Source of the DNA: Streptomyces gilvus
GTDB taxonomy: Bacteria; Actinomycetota; Actinomycetes; Streptomycetales; Streptomycetaceae
Length of the DNA: 64,000 nt
Reading direction: 5' to 3'
Assembly: GCF_022513565.1 (NCBI RefSeq)
Contig: NZ_JAKWBE010000001.1
Location: forward strand, 372,001 to 436,000
The notes below the pieces were generated by a model. That model saw only the letters and a list, made by a program, of their open reading frames with translations, searched no databases and was not told where the DNA came from. Positions 21,120 through 30,219 of the stretch are shown here, one piece after another; the first letter of the stretch is position 1, and the number at the start of each line of letters is the position of its first letter. The translations under genes and the position numbers were made by a program.

Positions 21120-21897
21120 TAGTGTTCACGCCGTGCTGGCAGAACGACGACACCAACTCATCCTGCGGGCCCTTCGCTCCGGCGGCCCCGCGTCCGTGAC
21201 CGATCTCTCCGAGCAGCTGGGTGTGAGCCCCGCCACGATCAGGCGCGACCTGGTCAAGCTCGAGGAGGACGGCATGCTCACGCGCGTGCACGGCGGCGCC
21301 GTAGTGGAGGAGGGCGACCAGCCCTTCGCCGAGGTCGCCGAGGTGCGCGTGGCCGAGAAGGACGCCATAGCCGAGCGCGCCGCCGCCATGGTCGCCGACG
21401 GCCAGTCGGTGCTGCTGGACATCGGCACCACCGCGTACCGGCTGGCCCGCCAGCTGCACGGCCGCCGCCTCACGGTGATCACCAGCAACCTGGTGGTCTA
21501 CGAGGAGCTCGCCGACGACGAGGGCATCGAGCTGGTGCTCCTCGGCGGCATGCTCCGCCGCGAGTACCGCTCCCTGGTCGGCTTCCTCACCGAGGACAAC
21601 CTGCGCCAGCTCCACGCCGACTGGCTCTTCCTCGGCACCAGTGGAGTGCGTCCGGGTGGGCAGGTGATGGATACGACGGTCGTCGAGGTGCCGGTGAAGC
21701 GGGCCATGATCAAGGCCAGCGACAAGGTCGTCCTGCTCGCCGACGCCGCCAAGTTCCCGGGTACGGGCATGGCGAAGGTCTGTGGTCCCGAGGACCTGGA
21801 CGTGGTGGTCACGAACGCCCCGGCCGACCCGGTGACCCGTTCCTCCCTCCAGGAGGCGGGCGTCGAGGTGGTCGAGGCAGGAAAGGTGCAAGAGTGA
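21112..21897 (+). CDS. DeoR-family transcriptional regulator
   Basis: 261 residues. The N-terminal helix-turn-helix is RHQLILRALRSGGPASVTDLSEQLGVSPATIRRDLVKLEE written in the classical DeoR order (about 10-48), followed by R-V-H-G-G-A. The sugar-phosphate sensing domain shows LLDIGTTAYRLARQL, VITSNLVVYEEL and LLGGMLRREYRSLVG. ATG 21112 is taken; GTG 21133 would give the more compact M-LAERRHQ start and is equally possible. Its stop overlaps the GH4 start (GTGA), so it is the first gene of the rightward arm and is likely autoregulated. Confidence 0.9.
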   Translation: MTSSVHAVLAERRHQLILRALRSGGPASVTDLSEQLGVSPATIRRDLVKLEEDGMLTRVHGGAVVEEGDQPFAEVAEVRVAEKDAIAERAAAMVADGQSVLLDIGTTAYRLARQLHGRRLTVITSNLVVYEELADDEGIELVLLGGMLRREYRSLVGFLTEDNLRQLHADWLFLGTSGVRPGGQVMDTTVVEVPVKRAMIKASDKVVLLADAAKFPGTGMAKVCGPEDLDVVVTNAPADPVTRSSLQEAGVEVVEAGKVQE

Positions 21898-23231
21898 AGC
21901 TGACGATTCTGGGCGGCGGCGGGTTCCGCGTGCCGCTCGTGTACGGCGCCCTCCTGGGCGACCGCGGCGAGGGCAGGGTCACCGAGGTCGTGCTGCACGA
22001 CCTGGACGCGGGCCGGCTGTCCGCGGTCACCCGGGTCCTCGCCGAGCAGGCCGCCCGGGTCGAGGACGCCCCCGCGGTGACCGCCACGACCGACCTCGAC
22101 GAGGCCCTGCGCGGCGCCGACTTCGTGTTCTCGGCGATCCGGGTCGGCGGCCTGGAGGGACGGGCGAACGACGAGCGGGTGGCCCTCGCCGAGGGCGTCC
22201 TCGGCCAGGAGACGGTCGGCGCGGGCGGCATCGCCTATGGCCTCAGGACCGTCCCGGTCGCCGTGGACATCGCCCGGCGGGTGGCCCGGCTCGCCCCGGA
22301 CGCCTGGGTCATCAACTTCACCAACCCGGCCGGTCTGGTCACCGAGGCCATGTCCCGCCACCTCGGCGACCGCGTCATCGGCATCTGCGACTCGCCGGTC
22401 GGCCTCGGCCGCCGTATCGCCCGGGTGCTGGGCGCCGACCCGGGGGAGGCGTGGATCGACTACGTCGGCCTCAACCACCTCGGCTGGGTGCGCGGTCTGC
22501 ACATCGCCGGCCGCGACGAGCTGCCCCGGCTGCTCGCCGACCCCGACCTGCTCGGCTCCTTCGAGGAGGGCAAGCTCTTCGGCACCGACTGGCTGCAGTC
22601 CCTCGGCGCGATCCCGAACGAGTACCTGCACTACTACTACTTCAACCGCGAGGCCGTCCGCGCCTACCAGCAGGCCGAGAAGACCCGTGGCGCCTTCCTG
22701 CGCGACCAGCAGGCCCACTTCTACGAGGAGATGCGCGACCCCGGCGCCCAGGCCCTCGCCGCCTGGGACCGCACCCGGGCCGAGCGCGAGGCGACGTACA
22801 TGGCCGAGAACCGGGAGACCGCGGGCGCCGGCGAGCGCGAGCCCGACGACCTCTCCGGCGGCTACGAGAAGGTCGCCCTCGCCCTGATGCGGGCCATCGC
22901 CCGCGACGAGCGCACCACCCTGATCCTCAACGTCCGCAACCGCACCACGCTCTCCGTCCTCGACACCGACGCCGTCATCGAGGTGCCCTGCCTGGTCGAC
23001 GCCAACGGCGCGCACCCGGTCTCCGTGGCGCCGCTGCCCGACCACGCCACCGGGCTGGTCTGCGCGGTCAAGGCCGTCGAGCGCGAGGTGCTCGCCGCCG
23101 CCGAGTCCGGCTCCCGGACGACGGCCGTCAAGGCCTTCGCGCTGCATCCCCTGGTCGACTCGGTCAACGTGGCGAGACGATTGGTCGAGGGCTACACGGC
23201 CGTCCACCCCGGCCTGGCCTACCTCAAGTAA
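21894..23231 (+). CDS. GH4 family glycosidase (6-phospho-beta-glucosidase type)
   Basis: 445 residues, NAD+- and metal-dependent glycosidase using a redox-elimination mechanism. The dinucleotide motif is LGGGGFRVPLVYGALL at the N-terminus; metal and catalytic residues lie in INFTNPAGLVTEA, GICDSP (Cys about 165) and YVGLNHLGW (His about 195). GH4 members of this length cleave phosphorylated beta-glucosides or related phospho-glycosides. GTG start overlaps the DeoR stop by four bases. The kinase on the opposite arm could make its phosphorylated substrate. Confidence 0.87.
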   Translation: MKLTILGGGGFRVPLVYGALLGDRGEGRVTEVVLHDLDAGRLSAVTRVLAEQAARVEDAPAVTATTDLDEALRGADFVFSAIRVGGLEGRANDERVALAEGVLGQETVGAGGIAYGLRTVPVAVDIARRVARLAPDAWVINFTNPAGLVTEAMSRHLGDRVIGICDSPVGLGRRIARVLGADPGEAWIDYVGLNHLGWVRGLHIAGRDELPRLLADPDLLGSFEEGKLFGTDWLQSLGAIPNEYLHYYYFNREAVRAYQQAEKTRGAFLRDQQAHFYEEMRDPGAQALAAWDRTRAEREATYMAENRETAGAGEREPDDLSGGYEKVALALMRAIARDERTTLILNVRNRTTLSVLDTDAVIEVPCLVDANGAHPVSVAPLPDHATGLVCAVKAVEREVLAAAESGSRTTAVKAFALHPLVDSVNVARRLVEGYTAVHPGLAYLK

Positions 23232-23242
23232 GCTCCCGCGCG

Positions 23243-23254
23243 GAAAGCGCTTTC
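23243..23254. promoter_or_regulatory. LacI-type palindrome before the GH38 gene
   Basis: GAAAGCGCTTTC is a perfect 12-bp palindrome 12 bases after the GH4 stop and 28 bases before the GH38 start, ahead of a GGAGA ribosome site. Its AGCGCT core is typical of LacI-family operators in actinomycetes and resembles the box at 81-94. It suggests the GH38-GH29 pair has a second layer of control by a regulator encoded elsewhere. Confidence 0.5.
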
Positions 23255-23281
23255 TCCCCGCCTTCTCCCTGGAGACCTTTC

Positions 23282-26200
23282 ATGCACGACGAACGCCGCC
23301 GGATCGAAGAGCGCGCCGAGCGCCTCCACACCCAGCGCATCCAGCCCGCCGTCTACGCGGCCACCGTCCCCTTCGAGGTGGAGGCCTGGCAGGCCCCCGG
23401 GGAGCCGGTCTCCTTCGAGGAGGCCGCGGCCGCGCCGTACGCCCCCTTCGCCATGGCCACCCCCTGGGGTCCGCCGTGGGGCACCACCTGGTTCCGCATG
23501 CGCGGGCAGGTGCCCGCCGAGTTCGCCGGCCGGCGCGTCGAGGCCGTCATCGACCTCGGCTTCGTCGGCGACTGGCCCGGCAACCAGGCCGAGGCCCTCG
23601 TCCACCTCACCGACGGCACCCCCCTGAAGGCGGTCAACCCGCTCAACCAGTACGTGCCGATCGCCAACCCGGCCACGGGCGGCGAGGAGATCCACTACCT
23701 GGTCGAGGCCGCCTCCAACCCGGACATCCTCGCCAACAACTTCGCCGAGCCCACCCCGCTGGGCGACGTCCTCACCGCCGGCGACAAGCCCCTCTACACC
23801 TTCAGGCGTGCCGACATCGCCGTCCTCGACGAGGAGGTCTGGCACCTCGACCTCGACCTGCAGGTGCTGCGCGAGCTGATGGCGGAGCTCGGTGAGCACG
23901 ACCCGCGCCGGCACGAGATCCTGCACGCCCTGGACCGCGCGCTGGACCTGCTGGACCTGGACGACGTCTCCGGCTCGGCCGCCGCCGTGCGCGAGGCGCT
24001 GAAGCCGGTGCTGGCCAAGCCCGCCAACGCCAGCGCCCACATCGTCTCCGGCGTCGGCCACGCGCACATCGACTCCGCGTGGCTGTGGCCCATCCGCGAG
24101 ACCAAGCGCAAGACCTCCCGCACCTTCTCCAACGTCACCTCGCTGGCCGACGAGTACGAGGACTTCGTCTTCGCCTGCTCCCAGGCCCAGCAGTACGAGT
24201 GGGTGCGCGACAACTACCCGAAGGTCTGGGCCCGCATCCAGGAGTCCGTGAAGAAGGGCCAGTGGGCGCCGGTCGGCGGCATGTGGGTCGAGTCCGACGG
24301 CAACCTGCCCGGCGGCGAGGCCATCGCCCGCCAGCTGATCCACGGCAAGCGGTTCTTCATCGAGCACTTCGGCGTCGAGACCAAGGGCGTCTGGCTGCCC
24401 GACTCCTTCGGCTACAACGCGGCCTACCCGCAGCTCGCCAAGCTCGCAGGCAACGAGTGGTTCCTGACCCAGAAGATCTCCTGGAACCAGACCAACACCT
24501 TCCCCCACCACACCTTCTGGTGGGAGGGCATCGACGGCACCCGCATCTTCACCCACTTCCCGCCCGTCGACACCTACAACGCCCGCTTCAGCGGCGAGGA
24601 GATGTCCCGCGCGGTCCGCAACTACGCCGAGAAGGGCAACGCCACCCGTTCCCTCGCCCCCTTCGGCTGGGGCGACGGCGGCGGCGGCCCCACCCGCGAG
24701 ATCATGGAACGCGCGCGCAGGCTCGCCGACCTGGAGGGCTCGCCCAAGGTCGTCGTCGAGCACCCCGACGAGTTCTTCGCCAAGGCCCGCGAGGAGTACC
24801 CGGACGCCCCCGTGTGGGTCGGCGAGCTCTACCTGGAGCTGCACCGCGCCACCTACACCTCCCAGGCCCGCACCAAGCAGGGCAACCGCCGCAGCGAACA
24901 CAAGCTGCGCGAGGCCGAGTTGTGGGCGACGACGGCCGCGCTGCACGCGCCGGGCTACGCCTACCCGTACGAGAAGCTGGACCGGCTGTGGAAGACGGTG
25001 CTGCTGCACCAGTTCCACGACATCCTGCCGGGCTCCTCGATCGCCTGGGTGCACCGCGAGGCCGAGGCCGAATACGCCCGCGTCGCCGAGGAGCTGGAGG
25101 CGCTGACCGCCGAGGCGGTGGCCGCGCTGGGAGCGGGCGGCACCCGCGTGTTCAACACCAGCCCCTTCGACCGCGCCGAGGTCATCCGCACGGCGACCGG
25201 CTTCCCGACGTTCGTCGAGGTACCGGCGAACGGCAGCGCACCGGTCGCGGCGGCCGAACCCCCGGCCCCCGTCACGGTCAGCGGCCGCGTGCTCGACAAC
25301 GGCCTGGTGCGCGTCGAGGTCGCCGAGGACGGCACCCTCGCCTCCGTCCGCGATCTGCGCGCCGGGGGCCGCGAGGTGCTCGCCGAGGCGGGCAACCTGC
25401 TCCGCCTGCACACCGACCTGCCCAACTACTGGGACGCCTGGGACGTCGACAAGCACTACAAGAACCGCTACACGGACCTGCTCGACGCCGACGCGGTGGA
25501 GATCGTCGACGAGGACCCGCTGCTCGGCTCGATCCGCGTCACCCGCTCCTTCGGCAAGGGCTCGACCGTCGTCCAGACGATCACGCTGCGCGCGGGCAGC
25601 GCCCGCATCGACTTCGAGACGGACATCGACTGGCACGAGGCGGAGAAGTTCCTCAAGGCCGGCTTCCCGGTCGACATCCGCGCTCCGCACTCCTCCGCCG
25701 AGATCCAGTTCGGCCACATCCAGCGGCCCACGCACACCAACACCAGCTGGGAGGCGGCCCGTTTCGAGGTCTCCGGGCACCGCTGGGTGCACGTCGGCGA
25801 GCCCGGCTACGGCGTCGCGGTCATCAACGACTCCACCTACGGCCACGACGTCTCCCGCACGGTCCGCGAGGACGGCGGTACGACCACCACGGTCCGCCTC
25901 AGCCTGGTCCGCGCCCCGCGCATCCCGGACCCGGGCGCCGACCAGGGCCGCCACCGCCTCACCTACTCCCTGCTGCCCGGCGCGAGCATCGACGACGCGG
26001 TCGCCGAGGGCTACGCCCTCAACCTCCCGCTGCGCGTGGCCGATTCGGCCGGTGCTCCGGACCCGGTGGTCTCCGTGGCCGGCGAGGGCGTCACCGTCGA
26101 GGCGGTCAAGCTGGCCGACGACGAGTCCGGTGACGTGGTGGTACGGCTCTACGAGTCCCGGGGCGGCCGCGCGACCGGCGTCCTGCGCACCGGGTTCCCG

Positions 26201-26326
26201 CTGACCGGCGCCCAGGTGACCGACCTGCTGGAGCGGCCCCTGGAGGACGCGGAGGTCGTCGACGGCGGCGTCCCGGTCTCCCTGCGTCCCTTCCAGATCC
26301 TCACGCTCCGGCTGCGCAGGGGCTGA
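23282..26326 (+). CDS. GH38 alpha-mannosidase
   Basis: 1014 residues, the normal size for bacterial GH38. An N-terminal beta domain precedes the catalytic barrel: zinc ligands in GHAHIDSAWLWP (His about 262), nucleophile Asp about 374 in LPDSFGYN, and a further histidine in LLHQFHDILPGSS. The middle-to-C-terminal part is the Glyco_hydro_38C beta-sandwich. No signal peptide, so it trims imported mannosides in the cytoplasm. ATG at 23282 follows GGAGA. Specificity could be alpha-1,2/1,3/1,6; the sequence alone does not decide. Confidence 0.92.
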   Translation: MHDERRRIEERAERLHTQRIQPAVYAATVPFEVEAWQAPGEPVSFEEAAAAPYAPFAMATPWGPPWGTTWFRMRGQVPAEFAGRRVEAVIDLGFVGDWPGNQAEALVHLTDGTPLKAVNPLNQYVPIANPATGGEEIHYLVEAASNPDILANNFAEPTPLGDVLTAGDKPLYTFRRADIAVLDEEVWHLDLDLQVLRELMAELGEHDPRRHEILHALDRALDLLDLDDVSGSAAAVREALKPVLAKPANASAHIVSGVGHAHIDSAWLWPIRETKRKTSRTFSNVTSLADEYEDFVFACSQAQQYEWVRDNYPKVWARIQESVKKGQWAPVGGMWVESDGNLPGGEAIARQLIHGKRFFIEHFGVETKGVWLPDSFGYNAAYPQLAKLAGNEWFLTQKISWNQTNTFPHHTFWWEGIDGTRIFTHFPPVDTYNARFSGEEMSRAVRNYAEKGNATRSLAPFGWGDGGGGPTREIMERARRLADLEGSPKVVVEHPDEFFAKAREEYPDAPVWVGELYLELHRATYTSQARTKQGNRRSEHKLREAELWATTAALHAPGYAYPYEKLDRLWKTVLLHQFHDILPGSSIAWVHREAEAEYARVAEELEALTAEAVAALGAGGTRVFNTSPFDRAEVIRTATGFPTFVEVPANGSAPVAAAEPPAPVTVSGRVLDNGLVRVEVAEDGTLASVRDLRAGGREVLAEAGNLLRLHTDLPNYWDAWDVDKHYKNRYTDLLDADAVEIVDEDPLLGSIRVTRSFGKGSTVVQTITLRAGSARIDFETDIDWHEAEKFLKAGFPVDIRAPHSSAEIQFGHIQRPTHTNTSWEAARFEVSGHRWVHVGEPGYGVAVINDSTYGHDVSRTVREDGGTTTTVRLSLVRAPRIPDPGADQGRHRLTYSLLPGASIDDAVAEGYALNLPLRVADSAGAPDPVVSVAGEGVTVEAVKLADDESGDVVVRLYESRGGRATGVLRTGFPLTGAQVTDLLERPLEDAEVVDGGVPVSLRPFQILTLRLRRG

Positions 26327-26329
26327 CAC

Positions 26330-27580
26330 ATGGCCATGCAACCGTGGTTCACCGACGCCAAGTTGGGGATCTTCGTGCACTGGGGCGTCTATGCCGTCGA
26401 CGGCGTCCAGGAGTCCTGGTCGTTCTACGACGACATCGTGCCGCACGAGCAGTACATGTCCCAGCTCCAGCGGTTCACCGGCGCGAACTACGACCCGAGG
26501 GCGTGGGCGGACCTGTTCGCCCGCGCCGGGGCCAGGTACGCGGTCCTGACGAGCCGTCACCACGACGGCGTGGCCCTGTGGGACACCGCGTACGGCGACC
26601 TCAACCTCGGCAAGGACTACATCGGCCCCTACGCCGACGCCCTGCGCGAGAAGGGCCTCAAGGTCGGCCTCTACTACTCCCACTCCGACTGGAACCACCC
26701 CGACTACGCCTCCACGCGCAAGCCGGGCCGTCCGCCGGAGCTGGAGGACAACCGCTACTCCGAAGTGGCGGCCGAGGACGAGGACTTGGAAGCGTGGGAG
26801 AGGTTCATCGCCTACCGGGACGGCCAGATCACGGAGATCGCCTCCCGTTTCCGCCCCGACCTGATGTGGTTCGACGGCGAGTGGGACCGCAGCGAGGAGC
26901 AGTGGCGCATCCCCGAACTCGCCGCGCTCATCAGGTCGTACGTCCCGCACGTCGTCTTCAACGCCCGCATGCTCAGCGAGGGCGACTACGCGACGCCGGA
27001 GCAGGGCGCCCCGATCGTGCCGCCGGACGGTCCCTGGGAGCTGTGCCTGACGATCAACGACTCGTGGGGGTACCAGCACCACGACCACAACCACAAGTCG
27101 CTCGCCCAGCTGATCCGCTACTTCACCGAGACCATCGGCGGGGGCGGCAATCTGCTGCTCGACGTCGGCCCGATGGAGGACGGCACCGTCCCGCAGCCGC
27201 AGGTCGAGCGGCTGGAGGGCCTGGGGGAGTGGATCCGCCGGCACGCGGAGGCGGTGTACGGGACGGTGCGGGGGCTGCCGGCCGGGCACCACTACGGCCC
27301 GAGCACCCTCTCCGCCGACCGCCGCACCCTCTATCTCACCTTGTTCGACATCCCGCGCGCGGAGATCGGCGTCCGGGGCCTGGCGACGGGAGTCCGCAGG
27401 GTCACCGTCCTGGGCACCGGCGCCGAACTCGGCCACCGGGTCGTGGGCGGACTGCACGAGGCGGTCGGCGTGCTGTGGATCGACCCGCCGGGGGTGGCGG
27501 ACCTCGACCCCCACGCCACGGTGCTGGCCGTGGAACTGGAGGGAGAGCTGGAGCTGTACCGGGGGTCGGGCCGCTTCTGA
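26330..27580 (+). CDS. GH29 alpha-L-fucosidase
   Basis: 416 residues. The N-terminus WFTDAKLGIFVHWGVYAV, the LTSRHHDGVALWDT loop and the nucleophile in LMWFDGEWDR (Asp about 182) identify GH29. The C-terminal beta domain ends near residue 410. No signal peptide: a cytoplasmic enzyme removing fucose from imported glycans. It begins three bases after the GH38 stop (translational coupling); a second ATG at 26336 is an alternative. Last gene of the rightward arm. Confidence 0.9.
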   Translation: MAMQPWFTDAKLGIFVHWGVYAVDGVQESWSFYDDIVPHEQYMSQLQRFTGANYDPRAWADLFARAGARYAVLTSRHHDGVALWDTAYGDLNLGKDYIGPYADALREKGLKVGLYYSHSDWNHPDYASTRKPGRPPELEDNRYSEVAAEDEDLEAWERFIAYRDGQITEIASRFRPDLMWFDGEWDRSEEQWRIPELAALIRSYVPHVVFNARMLSEGDYATPEQGAPIVPPDGPWELCLTINDSWGYQHHDHNHKSLAQLIRYFTETIGGGGNLLLDVGPMEDGTVPQPQVERLEGLGEWIRRHAEAVYGTVRGLPAGHHYGPSTLSADRRTLYLTLFDIPRAEIGVRGLATGVRRVTVLGTGAELGHRVVGGLHEAVGVLWIDPPGVADLDPHATVLAVELEGELELYRGSGRF

Positions 27581-27587
27581 CGACCGC

Positions 27588-28307
27588 TCACAGATAGCCG
27601 TCCCGGCTCTCCTCACGCTGCTTCCGGGCTTCCCGCCGTCCTCGCACGAGTTCGGCCAGGGGAGCCCGGAGCGCGTAGATGCCCGCCAGGGCGCCGGCGA
27701 TGCCCGCCGCGGTGAACAGCCAGTCCTGCATCGAGCTGAAGCGGTGGGACCAGGTGTCGCGCACCGTCACACGCACGTGGATCGGCGGGTTGAGCGTCTC
27801 CAGGGCGCGGTCGGTGTCGCTCTGGTACGTGACGACGGTGAGGCCGAGTTCGTAGTCGCCCGGTTCGTCGGCGGACACGCTCCACTCCCACAGCGCGGAT
27901 TCGCCCGGCCGGGCGATGGGCTGCCTCGCCTCGGACAGCAGGACCGTCCGCACCTCCCGGCTGTCCGGCGTCAGCCGGGCGCCCTGCATCCCGCCCACCC
28001 GGAAGACCCGCGTCTGGACGGCGGTCCGCGCGACGCGCCGCGACTTCTCGCCGCGCGCGGTGAGGACGACGTCGAACCGCAGGCTGCCACCGACGGGCAC
28101 CGAGACGGAGGGGGCGTAGGAGAGGGAGCCGTCGAAGAGCTGTTTGCGGTCGTCGATGATCGAGGCCCGCAAGTCGGCCTGGCTCAGCCCCGGCCCCACG
28201 CTCTTCTCGCCGCCGGGCACCCCGCAGGCGGCCAGAAGGAGCAGCAGACACCCGCAGGCAGCGATGCTTCTTCTCACTCCTGAGCAGCCCCCGTATCGCT
28301 GTCGCAC
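27588..28307 (-). CDS. Putative membrane-anchored lipoprotein
   Basis: 239 residues, function unknown. A lipoprotein signal (SIAACGCLLLLLAAC, cysteine about 28) is followed by a beta-rich extracellular domain of some 150 residues and one C-terminal membrane segment (WLFTAAGIAGALAGIYAL, about 195-212) with a basic cytoplasmic tail. Having both a lipid anchor and a C-terminal span is uncommon. GTG 28307 is used; GTG 28277 is possible. It converges on the fucosidase with a 7-base gap, so it is not part of the glycan locus. Confidence 0.6.
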   Translation of the reverse strand: MRQRYGGCSGVRRSIAACGCLLLLLAACGVPGGEKSVGPGLSQADLRASIIDDRKQLFDGSLSYAPSVSVPVGGSLRFDVVLTARGEKSRRVARTAVQTRVFRVGGMQGARLTPDSREVRTVLLSEARQPIARPGESALWEWSVSADEPGDYELGLTVVTYQSDTDRALETLNPPIHVRVTVRDTWSHRFSSMQDWLFTAAGIAGALAGIYALRAPLAELVRGRREARKQREESRDGYL

Positions 28308-28321
28308 GCGCCCACGGGAGA

Positions 28322-28359
28322 ACCCCCGCGGCGGGAAGGATTCTTCCCGCCGCGGGGGT
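28322..28359 (-). terminator. Strong hairpin terminator after the chitinase gene
   Basis: A perfect 17-bp stem with a 4-base loop: left arm 28322-28338, loop GATT, right arm 28343-28359. It lies 30 bases past the chitinase stop on that strand and just before the start of the lipoprotein gene. The stem is extremely GC-rich and has no U-tract, as is common for Streptomyces terminators. Confidence 0.75.
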
Positions 28360-28388
28360 CCGGGCGCCAGCCCTGCTTCCGGCCGTCG

Positions 28389-30077
28389 TCAGCCGGTGAA
28401 GCCGGCCGTGATCGAGGTGAACTGCCAGGTGTTCTGGCTGATCCCGGAGCAGTTGCTCACCACGCCGCCGCCCGGGCACGGCCGGTCGCGGTTGACCGCC
28501 CAGAACGCGAGCCGGGCGATGTGGTGGGAGTTGGCCCAGTCCTTGATCTGGGTCCAGATCGCCGGAGTGGTGTTCTCCTGCTGGTCGGACAGCCCGTTCA
28601 TGCCCGAGATGCCGATGTGCGCGTACGCGGTGGCGTCGTCCCAGCCGAAGGTCGACTTCAGCTTGGCCTTCAGCCCCTCGGCCGCGTTGACCGTGTTGCC
28701 GTACATGTCCGAGCCGCCGCCGAAGTCGAACGGCATGATGGTGAAGACGTCGATGTTCGCGCCGAGCGACTGCGCCTGCTCGATGAGCCGGTTGCCGTAG
28801 TACGTCGGCCCGGTGGTGGAGGTGCCGAAGGTGACGATCGTCCGGAGACCGGGGTTGTTGGCCTTGACGGTCTTCAGCGCGGTCAGGATCCTCGCCTGCA
28901 CGGCCTCGTTCTCGAACTCGTCGGTGTTCTCGATGTCCATGTCGACGGCCTTGAGGCCGTAGGCGTCGATCACCTTCTGGATGGCGCCGGCGAGGGCGCT
29001 CGCGGAGGAGCAGTTGGCGCCGAGCTTGCTGCCCTGCCAGCCGCCGAACGACGGCACGACGTCACCGCCGGCCGAACGGACCGCGTTGATCGCGCTCTGG
29101 TCGGCGCCCCCGGTCAGCGGCCGGCTGCCGTCCCAGGCCGGCGTGCAGCCGCCGGAGTCCAGCACGAAGGCCATCGTGAACCACTTGACGCCGGTCGCGC
29201 TCATCACCGTGCTCGGGCTCGGCGGATCGCCCCAGCCCTCGTACAGATAGGGCGCGGCCTGCTTGAACCCGCCTGAGCCGCCGGTCCCCGCGTCCGTCGT
29301 GACGCTCACGGAGTTGGAGGCCCCCGAGACGTTCCCGGCCGCGTCCCGCGCCTTCACGGTGAAGGAGTAGGAGGTGCTGGGCGAGAGCCCGCTGACGGTC
29401 GCGGAGGTACCGGAGACGCTGAGCACGTTGTTGGAGCCGCTGTAGACGTCGTACGCCGTGACGCCCACGTTGTCGGTGGAGGCGTTCCACTTCAGCGACA
29501 CGCTCGAGGAGGTCTTGCCGGTGGAGGTAAGCCCCGTCGGCGCGGAGGGCGCCTGGGTGTCCGAGCCGCCGCCACCGCCGCCGGGTCCGTCGAGGCTGAT
29601 GTCGTCGGCGTAGTAGGTGCCTTGCGCGTACCAGCCGTGGACGTAGATCGTCGCGCTGGTCTGCGAGGCGCCGGTCGTGAAGGACACGGACAGTTGGCTG
29701 TACGCCGACGGTGAGGTGGTCCACGTCGAGGCCCCGCCGTCCACGCCGAGGTAGACGTAGGAGCCGCGCACCCAACCGCTGAGACTGTACGTCGTGTTGG
29801 GCTGGACCGAGACGGTCTGGCTGCACTGCGCGGTGTCGCTCGCCGACACCGCGCCCTGCAGGGCCCTGGACCCGCCGTGCACGGGGGAGGAGACGACCGA
29901 GCCGAGGTTGCCGGTGCAGGACCAGGGGGACAGGCCGCCCGACTCGAAGCCGGGGTTGGTCAGGATGTTGGCCGCTTGGGCCGTGCCGGGAAGGGCGATG
30001 GCTCCGGCGAGCGCGAGAGCCGCGGAACCGACCAGTGCGAGGAGCCGACGTCGGGAACGTCTGAGTGTGTTGCGCAC
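28389..30077 (-). CDS. Secreted GH18 chitinase with CBM and FN3 domains
   Basis: 562 residues: signal peptide (1-35, cut after GTAQA), a jelly-roll carbohydrate-binding module (about 36-165, ILTNPGFESGG...YADDISLDG), a poly-Gly linker, a fibronectin-III domain (about 175-258, APSAPTGLTSTGKTSSSVSL) and a GH18 barrel (about 270-562). The catalytic motif is VDMDIE with the proton donor at about Glu383. This is the classical Streptomyces family-18 chitinase layout. GTG start at 30077 after GGGAGA. Its promoter carries two DasR-like repeats (30152-30208), so chitin/GlcNAc control is expected. Confidence 0.9.
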   Translation of the reverse strand: MRNTLRRSRRRLLALVGSAALALAGAIALPGTAQAANILTNPGFESGGLSPWSCTGNLGSVVSSPVHGGSRALQGAVSASDTAQCSQTVSVQPNTTYSLSGWVRGSYVYLGVDGGASTWTTSPSAYSQLSVSFTTGASQTSATIYVHGWYAQGTYYADDISLDGPGGGGGGSDTQAPSAPTGLTSTGKTSSSVSLKWNASTDNVGVTAYDVYSGSNNVLSVSGTSATVSGLSPSTSYSFTVKARDAAGNVSGASNSVSVTTDAGTGGSGGFKQAAPYLYEGWGDPPSPSTVMSATGVKWFTMAFVLDSGGCTPAWDGSRPLTGGADQSAINAVRSAGGDVVPSFGGWQGSKLGANCSSASALAGAIQKVIDAYGLKAVDMDIENTDEFENEAVQARILTALKTVKANNPGLRTIVTFGTSTTGPTYYGNRLIEQAQSLGANIDVFTIMPFDFGGGSDMYGNTVNAAEGLKAKLKSTFGWDDATAYAHIGISGMNGLSDQQENTTPAIWTQIKDWANSHHIARLAFWAVNRDRPCPGGGVVSNCSGISQNTWQFTSITAGFTG

Positions 30078-30151
30078 GCGATCTCCCTGAAGGAATGGGG
30101 GTGTTCGGGAGTGCAGAGAGCGGTACAGAGAGAACTGCAGGGGTGCGCAAC

Positions 30152-30208
30152 AAAGTTGGTATGGACCAATCCACTTGTCAAGGTGAACGGCGAAATTGGT
30201 CCATACCT
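30152..30208 (-). promoter_or_regulatory. Chitinase promoter with two DasR-like boxes
   Basis: On the minus strand a -35 TTGACA (30181-30176) and a weak -10 AACTTT (30157-30152) are 18 bases apart. TTGGTATGGACCAA (30156-30169) sits between them and TTGGTCCATACCT (30196-30208) lies just upstream of the -35. Both match the 12-bp repeats known in Streptomyces chitinase promoters and the DasR box consensus TGGTCTAGACCA at most positions. Confidence 0.7.
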
Positions 30209-30219
30209 GTGGGCTTGGC

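Noticed and set aside
23219..27616. 1465-codon open frame on the minus strand
   Set aside because: Antisense of GH38 and GH29; repetitive Val/Gly/Asp/Arg composition.
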